A stretch of 64,000 nucleotides of DNA from NCBI RefSeq assembly GCF_050490315.1, contig NZ_JBNPEO010000006.1, positions 1 through 64,000 of the forward strand, in the 5' to 3' direction. The position numbers were made by a program, and so were the translations under genes. The notes under the pieces were generated by a model. The model was not told the DNA's origin. It worked only from the letters and a program-made list of their open reading frames with translations, and did not search any database. Below, in pieces: positions 19,284 to 28,165 of this stretch. The first letter of the stretch is position 1. The number at the start of each line of letters is the position of its first letter. This DNA comes from JBNPEO01 sp050490315. Lineage in GTDB: Bacteria; Actinomycetota; Actinomycetes; Actinomycetales; Micrococcaceae.

Positions 19284-19576
19284 AGTCCAACTCCACTCCA
19301 CATGACCGTCTAAGAGCCTCGCGCAGGCTCCCAGGTGGGCCTCCGCGGTCTGTGTGGCCCACGAAGACTTCAACCGCTAATGAAGCAAACATTCAGCCGC
19401 ATTTGGGCGGACGACCCGCGCATTCCTGACGCTTAGGCTGATGCGGAACGATCTGTTCGTCAAAGCTTCCGGTTGTAATGGGTCCGGTCGTGTCGTCGAC
19501 TCGTAACACTTTTAGCTAATCGGGGAACAAAGACCCATAGGAACCCGCGGCTAGGTATTTCTGCTGCAGCCCATAC

Positions 19577-19592
19577 TGTTTCACGTGAAACG
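19577..19592. promoter_or_regulatory. parS: parS site 3
   Basis: TGTTTCACGTGAAACG, mismatch only at the last base of the 16-bp consensus. Confidence 0.93.
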
Positions 19593-19857
19593 CCCTACAC
19601 CGGTGCATTCCTTCCACGGCCATGGCTCAGAATGGTTGCGCATTTTGATTGCTCATTCACGTCTCTACGCTTTGTTGGGAACACGAAAAGCCATGACGAG
19701 AAGTCCAAAGTATCGAGCCTAAAATTAGCCAGCGTCCACCGATCCAATAAGTGGGCATCGTTCCGGCCCTAGGTATCGCCAATGATGAGCACCTAGGTCC
19801 AACACAACCCACCCCATAGCCCGTGCAGACAAGTAGATCTATCAATTCTTCACTTCT

Positions 19858-19873
19858 TGTTTCACGTGAAACG
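19858..19873. promoter_or_regulatory. parS: parS site 4
   Basis: TGTTTCACGTGAAACG, mismatch only at the last base. Confidence 0.93.
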
Positions 19874-20287
19874 TTGTGGCCTCAGGTGACCGGCTGTCCC
19901 TGGCTGAGCTCGATGTGCACAGCGGCGGACGCTCGCCAATTCAAGAATCGGAAACGACCTATTTGATTCACTCCTCATTGAACGATGAGGTCTCATGTCC
20001 CGGAACTATAACGAGTGCTTGCGCTAACGAGCTACCGCCCAATTGATGTCTTCACATGGACGTCTTCACCATGAATCCTTCACCCAGGTCATTGCTCTAT
20101 CCGGAGCTGTCCCACACGATCAGTCACAGATTCAGGTACAAGGACAAACGCAGATAGAGAGTTACTGAGCAATGAAATGTCGCCGGCTAGCGAGAATGAC
20201 CCACACGAGGCAAGAAGCGCGTGTCCCAGTTCGGGAGAAATGAGACGTCTGCGGCAAGCTACAAGTTTCCATAAAGGCACCGTCAAG

Positions 20288-20342
20288 TTGTGCACAGACT
20301 CGTGGAGCAGTTATCCACAGAATAGTCTGCTGCTGTGGAGAA
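20288..20342. promoter_or_regulatory. DnaA-box cluster outside oriC
   Basis: TTATCCACA at 20311-20319 is a perfect DnaA box. TTGTGCACA at 20288-20296 and TGTGGAGAA at 20334-20342 (minus-strand TTCTCCACA) are near matches. The cluster lies between parS sites 4 and 5. Confidence 0.6.
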
Positions 20343-20580
20343 CTTTCACCGTGCCGAAGTCGGTCATTTGTTGAAGGTTAATTCATGTGTACTCCGAGTC
20401 AAGACTCAACGCCATCATCCGCCGCAGCCTGAGGTACCGCCAAACGAACAGGCAATGCACATAACGCTCTCTTTGGACGTACTAGCCAGTAACGGCCGTA
20501 AATGCGTATGGATAAGCGACATTTGAGTGATTTTGCGCAGCATTTTCTATTCTATGAGCCAATTTTCCGTCCACCTCCGC

Positions 20581-20596
20581 TGTTTCACGTGAAACG
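20581..20596. promoter_or_regulatory. parS: parS site 5
   Basis: TGTTTCACGTGAAACG, lying between the two DnaA-box pairs of this region. Confidence 0.93.
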
Positions 20597-20705
20597 ATGC
20601 TTTCAGGGACTCATCGTCGCCACGCAGATAACCGTAGTGCCACCTTTAATCCATCAGCTGGCGATACATCCCTTGACGGGCCGCAATAGTCATCGACATC
20701 CGAAG

Positions 20706-20759
20706 TTGTGCACAGGTCTGTCACTAAACCCAGCGACGATATGCACAAAGTTATCCACA
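20706..20759. promoter_or_regulatory. second DnaA-box pair outside oriC
   Basis: TTGTGCACA at 20706-20714 and a perfect TTATCCACA at 20751-20759 repeat the box composition of the cluster 420 bases upstream. Located between parS sites 5 and 6. Confidence 0.6.
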
Positions 20760-21358
20760 GCTGCCACACGCGGCATGGAATGGGGAACCCTCCCCACATA
20801 CGTGCTTCCCGGCAGGCTCCCTGCACCCATGTGCCGCCTACCTGCCCGATCAAGAAAACGGTTAGGCCAGAGATTCGAGTAGCTGAGACACTGGTGTTCT
20901 AGAGAAATTCATTTTGGGCAAGACACCTGCCACAGCAGCTGCCAGATCGAGCCCCCGCTTGTTGCCTTGATGATCAATACCACACAAAACCGTAGCCACT
21001 GACGACGGCCCGCCTGCACGGTAGCCAGATCAGATTCTCAACTGCCCTTCCTCCTGTTACAGTCCTGGAACCGGCATAGCGCACAACGGTACTTACGTTG
21101 TTGGCAACGCAAGGTCAAGGCTTCAAGGCGGCCTGACACCCTAGGATGTAGGCGGCTGTGTCGTTCACAGTGCCGGATCCCACGGTTGCCCTATGACACA
21201 GCCAGCCAGCAGCCCTGAGGAGCTCGTATTGCCCCAGGGCTCGCACCCTCATAACTCCATTTATGGCGTCTGCCAGCAATCACTGCCACCCACCTTACTC
21301 AAGAGATTCAACATCACAGTCGAATGGTCGCCGCAGTACAAGGGCCCCACGCGCCGAA

Positions 21359-21398
21359 GGATGGGTGCACTGTGCGAAGGATGGGTGCTCTGTGCGAA
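21359..21398 (+). repeat. 20-bp tandem repeat, two copies
   Basis: The unit GGATGGGTGCACTGTGCGAA is followed directly by a second copy with one substitution (A to T in the middle). Confidence 0.9.
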
Positions 21399-21446
21399 TA
21401 AGGGCACGGAGAAAATGCACTAGCAAGCACGGTCGTCGAGAGTTAT

Positions 21447-21462
21447 TGTTTCGCGTGAAACG
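21447..21462. promoter_or_regulatory. parS: variant parS site 6
   Basis: TGTTTCGCGTGAAACG: the central CACGTG is CGCGTG, so the inner palindrome is broken at one base. ParB binding may be weaker. Confidence 0.6.
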
Positions 21463-21551
21463 TCCACTTCAATTCGACGAGACTCCGCACGCCTTGCCTC
21501 GGGTAGGGGAGAGGCTGTATGAACTACAGAAGACTTCCGGGTGCCATCCTT

Positions 21552-21567
21552 TGTTTCACGTGAAACC
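21552..21567. promoter_or_regulatory. parS: parS site 7
   Basis: TGTTTCACGTGAAACC, 105 bases from the variant site and 107 from site 8, forming the densest cluster. Confidence 0.93.
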
Positions 21568-21658
21568 GCACCAGCCACAATGGGCGTTACCGGCGTCTGC
21601 TGGTCTAAAAGGCGCAATGGCCGCCTCGTAGCGGTAGTTTCTGTCGATTAGGCGGCTA

Positions 21659-21674
21659 GGTTTCACGTGAAACG
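21659..21674. promoter_or_regulatory. parS: parS site 8
   Basis: GGTTTCACGTGAAACG; the 14-bp core is exact. Confidence 0.9.
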
Positions 21675-21945
21675 TCAATGGTTCTTGGCCGCCGCTCCTA
21701 AGAAGAACCTCCAGAATGCTTAGTCATGTGCTCTGCGCGTGGCTTGCTGAGTTGTGTCGGACCAGCACGTGCAGTCCAGAGAAAAGTCTTAAGCCAGATA
21801 GACGGCACGTGTGACTCAAGAATTCGGCCCTTAGTAGGGACCAGCGCAGGGAAATTGGCTAAGACCCGTCCTGCCTAGCCTGGGGCCAACCAAACTGCGC
21901 ATTAGCGGGCGTCCATCCACCACGTAGATCCCGGCTGCCCTATCG

Positions 21946-21961
21946 CGTTTCACGTGAAACA
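21946..21961. promoter_or_regulatory. parS: parS site 9
   Basis: CGTTTCACGTGAAACA; the core is exact with a single mismatch at the first base. Confidence 0.92.
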
Positions 21962-22483
21962 CACGCCTAATCCCACGTGCCCCGATCACTTCGGTCTGTA
22001 GGCCTCCACGGAGCACCGCAGCCTTCATATAAATGTGGCGAGGTCGGCCGCACGAAGCAGAGACCATCTATAAAATCACCTTCGCGCCCATAGCCAACTA
22101 CTATGGTCTGCATGCGGGTCCACGCGAGGAACGGCACCTTACAAACGAACGGAAGCGATCTCCCGCCGGCCCTGGATGGCTTCCCAGGGTAAAGAGTAAG
22201 CCTGTACAACAGCAACTTATTCCTAATTAACATCCCGCGACGAAGTGTAGTCACGAATCCACGGATCCCTAGAAATATAATCCCTTCAGCCGCAGATCTC
22301 TCAATCGGTGCAATCTAGGCCTCAAATTTGAAGGAGATTGAGCGGGTGAGGGACGAATGATCTAAGGATCGGACTAACTTTCACCGTAGAAGGAACCCCA
22401 CATTGCGCTCAGACCGCACCAGCAACACCTTTCGGGGAGCGTCCATACAGTGCAGCACTGAAACATACATGACGGTACCAAAA

Positions 22484-22519
22484 AGGCGGTGCATGTTTCA
22501 CGTGAAACATGCACCGCCT
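22484..22519 (-). terminator. parB terminator hairpin with embedded parS
   Basis: Two 18-base arms form a perfect 36-bp palindrome whose centre is a perfect parS. On the minus strand it begins 17 bases after the parB stop and is followed by a run of T, so it reads as a rho-independent terminator. The plus strand has no T-run after it. Confidence 0.8.
22494..22509. promoter_or_regulatory. parS: parS site 10, perfect, inside the parB terminator
   Basis: Exact consensus at the centre of a 36-bp perfect palindrome (22484-22519) directly downstream of parB. Confidence 0.95.
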
Positions 22520-22536
22520 AAAACGGGGGGACAGCG

Positions 22537-23877
22537 TCAGTTACCAGAACCAGGATTAATAACGTCCATAATACGGTTCAGGTCCTCAACGCTGGCGAAT
22601 TCAATACTGACCTTACCCTTTCGGGCACCCAAAGTGATCTTCACATTGGTGTCCAAACGGTCGGACAGCGATGAGGCAAGGAAGTCCAGCCGTTCATGGC
22701 GAGCACCCGGCTTGGGAATAGCGCTCTTCTGAGGCGCTGCTGGATCCTGATACATGGACACTGCCTCTTCAGTGGCACGTACGGACATACCGTCCGCAAC
22801 GATGCGTTGGGCGAGCCGTTCCATGGCCGCAGCGTCGGGCAGAGCCAAGAGTGCGCGGGCATGACCAGCCGACAATACTGCCGCGGCCACACGACGCTGT
22901 ACTAGTGGCGGCAACTTGAGTAGACGAAGAGTGTTGGAGACCTGAGGGCGTGATCGGCCAATACGGTCAGCCAACTCCACATGAGTAGTTCCGAAGTCCT
23001 CGAGCAACTGCTGGTAAGCTGCTGCCTCTTCAAGCGGGTTCAGCTGACTGCGGTGAAGGTTCTCAAGCAAAGCATCACGCAGGAGATCATCATCTGTGGT
23101 GTCACGGATGATTGCTGGCACATGAGTGAGCCCGGCGGCCTGAGTTGCCCTCCACCGACGCTCACCCATCACCAACTCGTACGGTTCTCCACCTTCTTCG
23201 GTTGAAGAACGTACAACAATTGGCTGGAGGACGCCGATTTCACGAACGGAGTGGACCAGCTCCGCCATCTCGTCTTCATCGAAAACCTGGCGAGGCTGTT
23301 TTCGGTTCGGATGAATGTCATGGACCGGGATTTCGGCAAAACGTGCACCGGGAACTTCTACCAGATCGGGTCCGTCATCCTTGGAGCCCTGAAGATCGGC
23401 AGTCTGTGAAGCAGCGATCTCAGCGTCATCTGTGGCCGCGTTAGCGGAAGTCGCTGCCTTGCCGGCCGCGGCTTCCAATGCCTCAGCGGCATCGACTTTG
23501 GATGCGCTCTTCGACGCGACTGCTTTAGCGGCTCCTGCGGTCCCAGCGTTCTTGGTAGCGGCACCCCCAGCTTTGGTTCCGCTCTTGCTAGGAGCAGCCG
23601 AACCTGAACGAGCAGGAGCGCGCCCATTGGAAGCACGCTTAGCCGGTCGCTCAGCTAACAAAGCAGCAGTACTCCTAGCACCAGCCTGCCGGGCAGTGCT
23701 GGCAGCAGACTCCTCCGTACCTTCGGCAGCAGAACGTCCCTTGGGCTTTCGAGCATCCGGGAAAAACAAGTCCACAGGACGAGCAGCATTGGCCGGCGCG
23801 GATTCGTTCTCCGACGCTGGTGCGCTGGGGATGAGTGCGCCAAGACCGCGGCCAAGACCGCGTCGCTTTTCGCTCAT
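22537..23877 (-). CDS. parB: chromosome partitioning protein ParB
   Basis: The 446-residue protein is a CTP-dependent DNA clamp that loads at parS and spreads to build the segregation complex. Residues about 1-160 are an unusually long Ala/Ser/Lys-rich disordered extension. Then come the ParB N-terminal domain (EIPVHDIHPNRKQPRQVFDE), the CTP-binding box with MGERRWRATQAAGL, the helix-turn-helix (THVELADRIGRSRPQVSNTL) and a C-terminal dimerisation domain. GGAGGAATAGCCC precedes the ATG. parA lies 67 bases upstream in the same direction. ParB binding sites (parS) flank the gene on both sides, one in its own terminator, so local autoregulation or road-block effects are plausible. Confidence 0.97.
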   Translation of the reverse strand: MSEKRRGLGRGLGALIPSAPASENESAPANAARPVDLFFPDARKPKGRSAAEGTEESAASTARQAGARSTAALLAERPAKRASNGRAPARSGSAAPSKSGTKAGGAATKNAGTAGAAKAVASKSASKVDAAEALEAAAGKAATSANAATDDAEIAASQTADLQGSKDDGPDLVEVPGARFAEIPVHDIHPNRKQPRQVFDEDEMAELVHSVREIGVLQPIVVRSSTEEGGEPYELVMGERRWRATQAAGLTHVPAIIRDTTDDDLLRDALLENLHRSQLNPLEEAAAYQQLLEDFGTTHVELADRIGRSRPQVSNTLRLLKLPPLVQRRVAAAVLSAGHARALLALPDAAAMERLAQRIVADGMSVRATEEAVSMYQDPAAPQKSAIPKPGARHERLDFLASSLSDRLDTNVKITLGARKGKVSIEFASVEDLNRIMDVINPGSGN

Positions 23878-23944
23878 GGGCTATTCCTCCAAAGAAAGTG
23901 CCAAGCGGTGCCCAGCTGAATGGAATGAAAGTACGTGTTGGATT

Positions 23945-25012
23945 CTACCGTTCAGCGATTTCCGCTGCGGCCTCAAGATAGGACAACGCGCCACTTGAAG
24001 ACGGGTCGTAGGTCATAACCGTCTGCTGATAGCTCGGCGCTTCAGAGATACGTACCGAACGCGGTACAACGGCCTTGAGAACTTCCTTCGGGAAATGTTC
24101 ACGAACCTCTGCAGCCACTTGGGCCGCCAAATTGGTCCTGCCGTCATACATGGTCAGCAATATCGTTGAAACACGAAGGTCAGCATTGAGGTGTTTCTGA
24201 ATCATCTCAATGTTCTTGAGCAGCTGACTCAAACCTTCTAGTGCGTAATACTCACACTGGATGGGGATCAATACCTCGTTGGCTGCGCAGAATGCATTAA
24301 CCGTGAGCAGACCAAGGCTCGGTGGGCAGTCAATAAACACAAAATCCAAACGCTCTTCGCCGTTAGCTTCGCGTTCCTTGGCATAAACATCAATGGCACG
24401 GCGCAGACGTTGTTCGCGGGCCACAAGAGAGACCAGCTCGATCTCGGCGCCGGCAAGGTGGATGGTGGCAGGAGCACAAATGAGCTTAGGAATGTCCGGG
24501 CACTGGGCTACAACTTCACCCAGGGGGACATCGTTGATCAGAACATCGTAGATTGAATCAACTTCGGCGTGGTGTTCAATTCCCAACGCGGTGGAAGCGT
24601 TACCCTGAGGGTCAATGTCAATGACCAGCACGTTCAAGCCAGCCGAGGCCAAAGCTGCAGCAATATTGACAGTGGTGGTGGTTTTACCAACACCACCCTT
24701 TTGATTGGAGACCGTAAAGGTTCGGGTCTGGGCAGGTCTGGGGAGCGGGCGCCCTAGTAGCTTCTCTCGTCGCCGTGTTTCACTGGCCAACTCACGTGCA
24801 ATGGGACTCGAATCGTCCATATTGTCGATCACCGTGCCTCGCTTCCCTGCAGTTGTTTCACGTGAAACATTCGCAGATGTTCCACCTCGCACAACCGTTT
24901 TAGGTTGGGTTTGGGTGGATTTGGGCACGGGAACAGGGTTGGTCATTGCCCGTGCGGATCCCAACGATACAAACGGAGGGATGCGCTGGGCAGATGCCTC
25001 ACTGCTGCTCAA
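23945..25012 (-). CDS. parA: chromosome partitioning ATPase ParA (Soj)
   Basis: The deviant Walker A motif is present (VSNQKGGVGKTTTTVNIAAA), with FIDCPPSLGLLTVNAF as Walker B region. ParA is a DNA-binding ATPase that pulls ParB-parS complexes apart. The annotated frame has a 100-residue N-terminal extension containing NVSRET, encoded by a perfect parS site. If translation began at the internal methionine of MDDSSPIARELA (24820) the parS would instead lie in the leader; neither start has a strong ribosome site. The VSRET peptide is, as I recall, common in ParA and neighbouring proteins of related genera, which supports the longer form. Confidence 0.95.
   Translation of the reverse strand: MSSSEASAQRIPPFVSLGSARAMTNPVPVPKSTQTQPKTVVRGGTSANVSRETTAGKRGTVIDNMDDSSPIARELASETRRREKLLGRPLPRPAQTRTFTVSNQKGGVGKTTTTVNIAAALASAGLNVLVIDIDPQGNASTALGIEHHAEVDSIYDVLINDVPLGEVVAQCPDIPKLICAPATIHLAGAEIELVSLVAREQRLRRAIDVYAKEREANGEERLDFVFIDCPPSLGLLTVNAFCAANEVLIPIQCEYYALEGLSQLLKNIEMIQKHLNADLRVSTILLTMYDGRTNLAAQVAAEVREHFPKEVLKAVVPRSVRISEAPSYQQTVMTYDPSSSGALSYLEAAAEIAER
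24854..24869. promoter_or_regulatory. parS: parS site 11, perfect, within the parA coding region
   Basis: Exact consensus inside the 5' part of parA, where it is read as the peptide NVSRET. Confidence 0.93.
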
Positions 25013-25101
25013 AGTGCCACTCTCACTCTCAATTGGCCATGCTTGCCGCTATCTAGCCTAACTGCTTGGACCCCTGCTCTCCGGCCCCGCACTAAGCAAA
25101 G

Positions 25102-25752
25102 CTACTTATTGACCACAATCTTCACCACTGTGGTGGTCTCAGCCAACAGGCCTTCGCCCACTACTTCTACGGAAGTTTTAACGCCGCCCATACGCTTGAT
25201 CACCTTGGCGGCTTTTTCAATTTCTTCCGCGGCGCTTTTGCCCTTAATAGCCACGACCTCGCCCTTGCCACCCAAGAGTGGAATGGTCAGTGCCACCAAA
25301 CCAATCAGTGCCGACACCGCGCGGGCGGTGACAACGTCGACGTCGAGCTTTCCAACAAAAGCCTCAGCCCGGCCACGCAGGACAGTTACATTCTCAAGTC
25401 CTAAATCGTCCACCACTTCTTGAAGCCAAATACAACGGCGCTCAAGGGGCTCAATCAAGGTCAGTTCAAGATCAGGGCGGGCGATCGCCAAGCAAAGACC
25501 TGGCAAACCGGCCCCACTACCAACATCGGCAACTCGTGCCTTGGGAGCGATTTCAGATTCGATCACAGCACAGTTCAAGACGTGGCGGCTCCACAAACGC
25601 GGAACCTCACGCGGACCAATCAGGCCACGCTCAATACCGGACGTTGCGAGGTGCTGTACATAGCGAACAGCCAAAGGCAAACGCTCGCCAAATATCTGCT
25701 GAGCCGCAGTAAGTTCCACTCCAGCCAGCTCTACACCAGTCAGTTCAACCAC
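25102..25752 (-). CDS. rsmG: 16S rRNA (guanine-527-N7) methyltransferase RsmG
   Basis: The 216-residue protein has the SAM-binding glycine motif ADVGSGAGLPGLCLAIARPD and the family features LWSRHVLNCAVI and VTARAVSALIGL. RsmG methylates G527 in the 530 loop of 16S rRNA; its loss gives low-level streptomycin resistance. The first residues carry a short duplicated TGVELAGVELT segment, so translation could begin slightly later. It lies between jag and parA in the conserved leftward cluster. Confidence 0.95.
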   Translation of the reverse strand: MVELTGVELAGVELTAAQQIFGERLPLAVRYVQHLATSGIERGLIGPREVPRLWSRHVLNCAVIESEIAPKARVADVGSGAGLPGLCLAIARPDLELTLIEPLERRCIWLQEVVDDLGLENVTVLRGRAEAFVGKLDVDVVTARAVSALIGLVALTIPLLGGKGEVVAIKGKSAAEEIEKAAKVIKRMGGVKTSVEVVGEGLLAETTTVVKIVVNK

Positions 25753-25819
25753 TAATCCATTCCTTCGCTGTAGCGGTAGCGCACTCCCTTACACCAAGGT
25801 GCGCGGAAGAAAGCGGAAT

Positions 25820-26359
25820 CTACTCTGCCGAAACCACAATGTGGCGGCCAGCGCCTTCGCCCTCGGATTCGCTCACAAAACCAAGATCAGCAACAACATC
25901 GTGAACAATCTTGCGCTCGTAAGCGCTCATAGGTTCAAGCGGCTTAGGTGCACCGCTGCTCTTCACCTCAGCCACAGCCTCTTCTGCAAGTTTCTGCAGG
26001 TAGCTGGCACGTTCCTTGCGGTAGCCGTTGATATCCAACACCAAACGAGACCGGTTGGCCGTTGCAGAAAGTACAGACAAACGGGTCAATTCCTGAAGAG
26101 CATCCAGTACCTCGCCGTCCTCACCTACAAGGGCCTCAAGGCTGGAGTTTTCATCTTCTGTCTCAATGGAGATGTAGGTACGTCCGTTACGGACCTCAAT
26201 GTCAATATCACCATCGATATCGGCGATGTCTAGGAGTTCCTCAAGGTAATCGGCGGCGACGTCCCCCTCTTCTTCCAAGCGGCTCAACGGCGTTGACGCA
26301 TCAACAGGTGCATCAACGGTGGCTTCTTCTTCCACGGCAGAGGTGCTCTCAACAGTCAT
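25820..26359 (-). CDS. jag: Jag/KhpB-type RNA-binding protein (KH-R3H)
   Basis: The 179-residue protein has an acidic N-terminus, a KH-like domain (residues about 45-105, including EALVGEDGEVLDALQELT) and a C-terminal R3H domain with the signature MSAYERKIVHDVVADLGFVS, where the usual Arg-X3-His is ERKIVH. These proteins bind RNA and influence cell division and envelope synthesis. Start and yidC stop share one base (TAATG), so translation is coupled to YidC. The R3H arginine and histidine look intact. Confidence 0.93.
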   Translation of the reverse strand: MTVESTSAVEEEATVDAPVDASTPLSRLEEEGDVAADYLEELLDIADIDGDIDIEVRNGRTYISIETEDENSSLEALVGEDGEVLDALQELTRLSVLSATANRSRLVLDINGYRKERASYLQKLAEEAVAEVKSSGAPKPLEPMSAYERKIVHDVVADLGFVSESEGEGAGRHIVVSAE

Positions 26360-27312
26360 TACTTCTTCTTCCTGTTCTTGCGCTGGGGCTGTACCCGCTG
26401 GCCCTTAGGCTGCTCGACTACTGTCTCTTCTTCCACTGCCTTTTTACCCAGTGCGTTCAACGCAGGGGGGCCCTTAGCGGCACGGCGCTCGGCCAGTGCC
26501 TTCGCTGCGGGGGAGCCGGGAGTGGGCATACGACGAATAACAAAGAACTGCTGACCCATGGTCCACAAGTTGGTGGTGGTCCAGTAGATGAGGACACCAA
26601 TGGGGAAGTTGATACCACCAATACCAAAGACCAAAGGAAGTACGTACAGCATCATTTTCTGCTGACGCATAAAGGGGCTAGCCAAGGCTTCTTCAGACAT
26701 GTTCTTCGCCATGATCTGACGCTGAGTAATGAACTGCGAAGCCGTCATGGCCACAATCATGATGATGGACAACACCACAACGGCAACATTGCCGGCGCCG
26801 CCGTGCAGCAGAGCCGAGGAAAGTGGGGCACCGAAGATTGAGGACTGGTCAAACTGAACCACTTGCTCATGGCTCAGCGCACCAATGCCATTGCCCTGTT
26901 CTTTGGCCTGAGAAATTCCGGATAGAACCTGGAACAAGGCGAAGAAGAACGGCATCTGGATCAGCATGGGCAAACAAGCCGAGAACGGGTTGGTGCCGTG
27001 CTTTTTGTACAGCGCCATCTGCTCTTGGGCCATGGCCTGGCGGGAAAGCTGATCAGTTTTGCCCTTGTACTTGTCCTGCAGCTTCTTCAGATCAGGCTGA
27101 AGCAGCTGCATACCGCGCTGAGCCTTAATCTGCTTAACAAACACGGGGATCAGAGCAGCACGGATCACCAGCACCAGGCCAATGATGGACAGTGTCCAGG
27201 TCCAGCCAGATGCGGCAGGCATACCAATGAAGGTCAGCCCGTCGTGGAAGCCCAACATAATGATGGACACAAGCCACTTGAACGGGAACAAAATTGTTCC
27301 AAAGAAGTCCAT
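26359..27312 (-). CDS. yidC: membrane protein insertase YidC
   Basis: The 317-residue protein lacks a lipobox and carries the five-helix Oxa1 core: helix 1 (LSIIGLVLVIRAALIPVFVK) with its conserved groove arginine, the cytoplasmic coiled hairpin (MQLLQPDLKKLQDKYKGKTD), then PMLIQMPFFFALFQVL and later helices, ending in a basic tail (RVQPQRKNRKKK) that may contact ribosomes. It inserts membrane proteins with or without SecYEG. It sits in the conserved rpmH-rnpA-yidD-yidC-jag operon, 17 bases after yidD. Confidence 0.97.
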   Translation of the reverse strand: MDFFGTILFPFKWLVSIIMLGFHDGLTFIGMPAASGWTWTLSIIGLVLVIRAALIPVFVKQIKAQRGMQLLQPDLKKLQDKYKGKTDQLSRQAMAQEQMALYKKHGTNPFSACLPMLIQMPFFFALFQVLSGISQAKEQGNGIGALSHEQVVQFDQSSIFGAPLSSALLHGGAGNVAVVVLSIIMIVAMTASQFITQRQIMAKNMSEEALASPFMRQQKMMLYVLPLVFGIGGINFPIGVLIYWTTTNLWTMGQQFFVIRRMPTPGSPAAKALAERRAAKGPPALNALGKKAVEEETVVEQPKGQRVQPQRKNRKKK

Positions 27313-27329
27313 ATATTTTCCCTATTTCC

Positions 27330-27722
27330 TCAAGCCGCGCTGCGGCCGTCTTCATCAGACTGAACACCTAGGTACACGTCCGGATTGTTCAGTACAACAA
27401 TTTGGGGGGTCTTTCCCTCAGACCAGTGACGGTGCCCAGCAGGGACGTGGTCCACTCCGCCATCATTCCAGGGGTGGCACTTCAGCAGTCTTTTGACGGC
27501 GAGCCAACTACCCTTAACGGCGCCATGCACCGTGACTGCTTCGAGCGCATAGGCCGAGCAGGAAGGAAAAAAACGGCATACCTGTCCGTAGAGGGGCGAA
27601 ATCACCTTACGGTAGCCCTTAAGCAAACCAATAAGAATGTTCCGCGGCAGGTTCCAAATGAAGCTACCCACGCCGCTTTCGGGAACAGCAAAACGGACGA
27701 CGTCGGAACGCGCCTCAGTCAT
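27330..27722 (-). CDS. yidD: membrane protein insertion efficiency factor YidD
   Basis: The YidD core is clear: KGYRKVISPLYGQVCRFFPS followed by CSAYALEAVTVHG and LLKCHPWNDGGVDHVP, with the conserved cysteines. The 130-residue form starting at ATG 27722 is preferred because GAAGGGAAAC lies at ribosome-site distance. It overlaps the rnpA stop by eight bases. A longer frame from 27761 would begin within rnpA. YidD is a small amphipathic membrane-associated protein that aids insertion of YidC clients. Confidence 0.93.
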   Translation of the reverse strand: MTEARSDVVRFAVPESGVGSFIWNLPRNILIGLLKGYRKVISPLYGQVCRFFPSCSAYALEAVTVHGAVKGSWLAVKRLLKCHPWNDGGVDHVPAGHRHWSEGKTPQIVVLNNPDVYLGVQSDEDGRSAA

Positions 27723-28125
27723 GCTGTTTCCCTTCGTTTCGCGGAGACTTTGAAAATCCACCGGAATTTGAGGCCGATGGATTCGCTAAGCGTCGCAGGG
27801 TATGGGTCAACGCTGCATTGTAGTCAGCACTCAATTCCTGCCAAGAGGCCGCTGCGGCAGCCGGTAAGGCACGAACCACAATATTCAGACCAGTGCCATG
27901 TTCCTTGACGGTAATGGCAGCTGTTTCTCTCAGTCTCCTCTTAACGAGGTTCCTGACAACAGAGTTCCCAACACCCTTTGAAACGATGAACCCAATCTTG
28001 CTGGGCAGGCCGGAATCAATATTGGCCGTATATAACACTAAGTTCCGGCGTCCATTGCGGACGCCGGAACGTACAGTTGCTGAGAAATCGGCCGATGTTC
28101 TCAATCGGTTCTGGGTGGCTAGCAC
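27715..28125 (-). CDS. rnpA: ribonuclease P protein component
   Basis: This 136-residue basic protein carries the RnpA signature KIGFIVSKGVGNSVVRNLVK followed by RRLRE, and starts MLATQNRLRTSADF as is usual. It assists the RNase P RNA in maturing tRNA 5' ends. GTG at 28125 is the likely start. It lies 40 bases after rpmH and overlaps yidD. The C-terminal tail (LANPSASNSGG onward) is a variable extension. Confidence 0.95.
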   Translation of the reverse strand: MLATQNRLRTSADFSATVRSGVRNGRRNLVLYTANIDSGLPSKIGFIVSKGVGNSVVRNLVKRRLRETAAITVKEHGTGLNIVVRALPAAAAASWQELSADYNAALTHTLRRLANPSASNSGGFSKSPRNEGKQHD

Positions 28126-28165
28126 CTTAGATACAAAAGAGTTGTCTAGACCGATTGGTCAATAT

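Larger units (their letters stand above)
18026..22536. other. 4.5-kb gene-poor centromere-like region
   Basis: Between the trxA stop and the parB stop no frame combines ribosome site, codon bias and recognisable domains; long open stretches are short and change frame constantly. Instead the region carries nine canonical parS sites, one variant site, two pairs of DnaA boxes, two short tandem repeats (19254-19283 and 21359-21398) and a 14-bp perfect palindrome at 19134-19147. In many Actinobacteria this interval codes for the peptidoglycan amidase CwlM and other small genes, which are not found here. The most economical reading is a segregation centromere for ParB with decayed coding DNA around it. 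Confidence 0.7.

Noticed and set aside
20502..20882. 126-residue open frame in the parS region
   Set aside because: The frame crosses a parS site and a DnaA box, lacks a ribosome site and has no recognisable domain.
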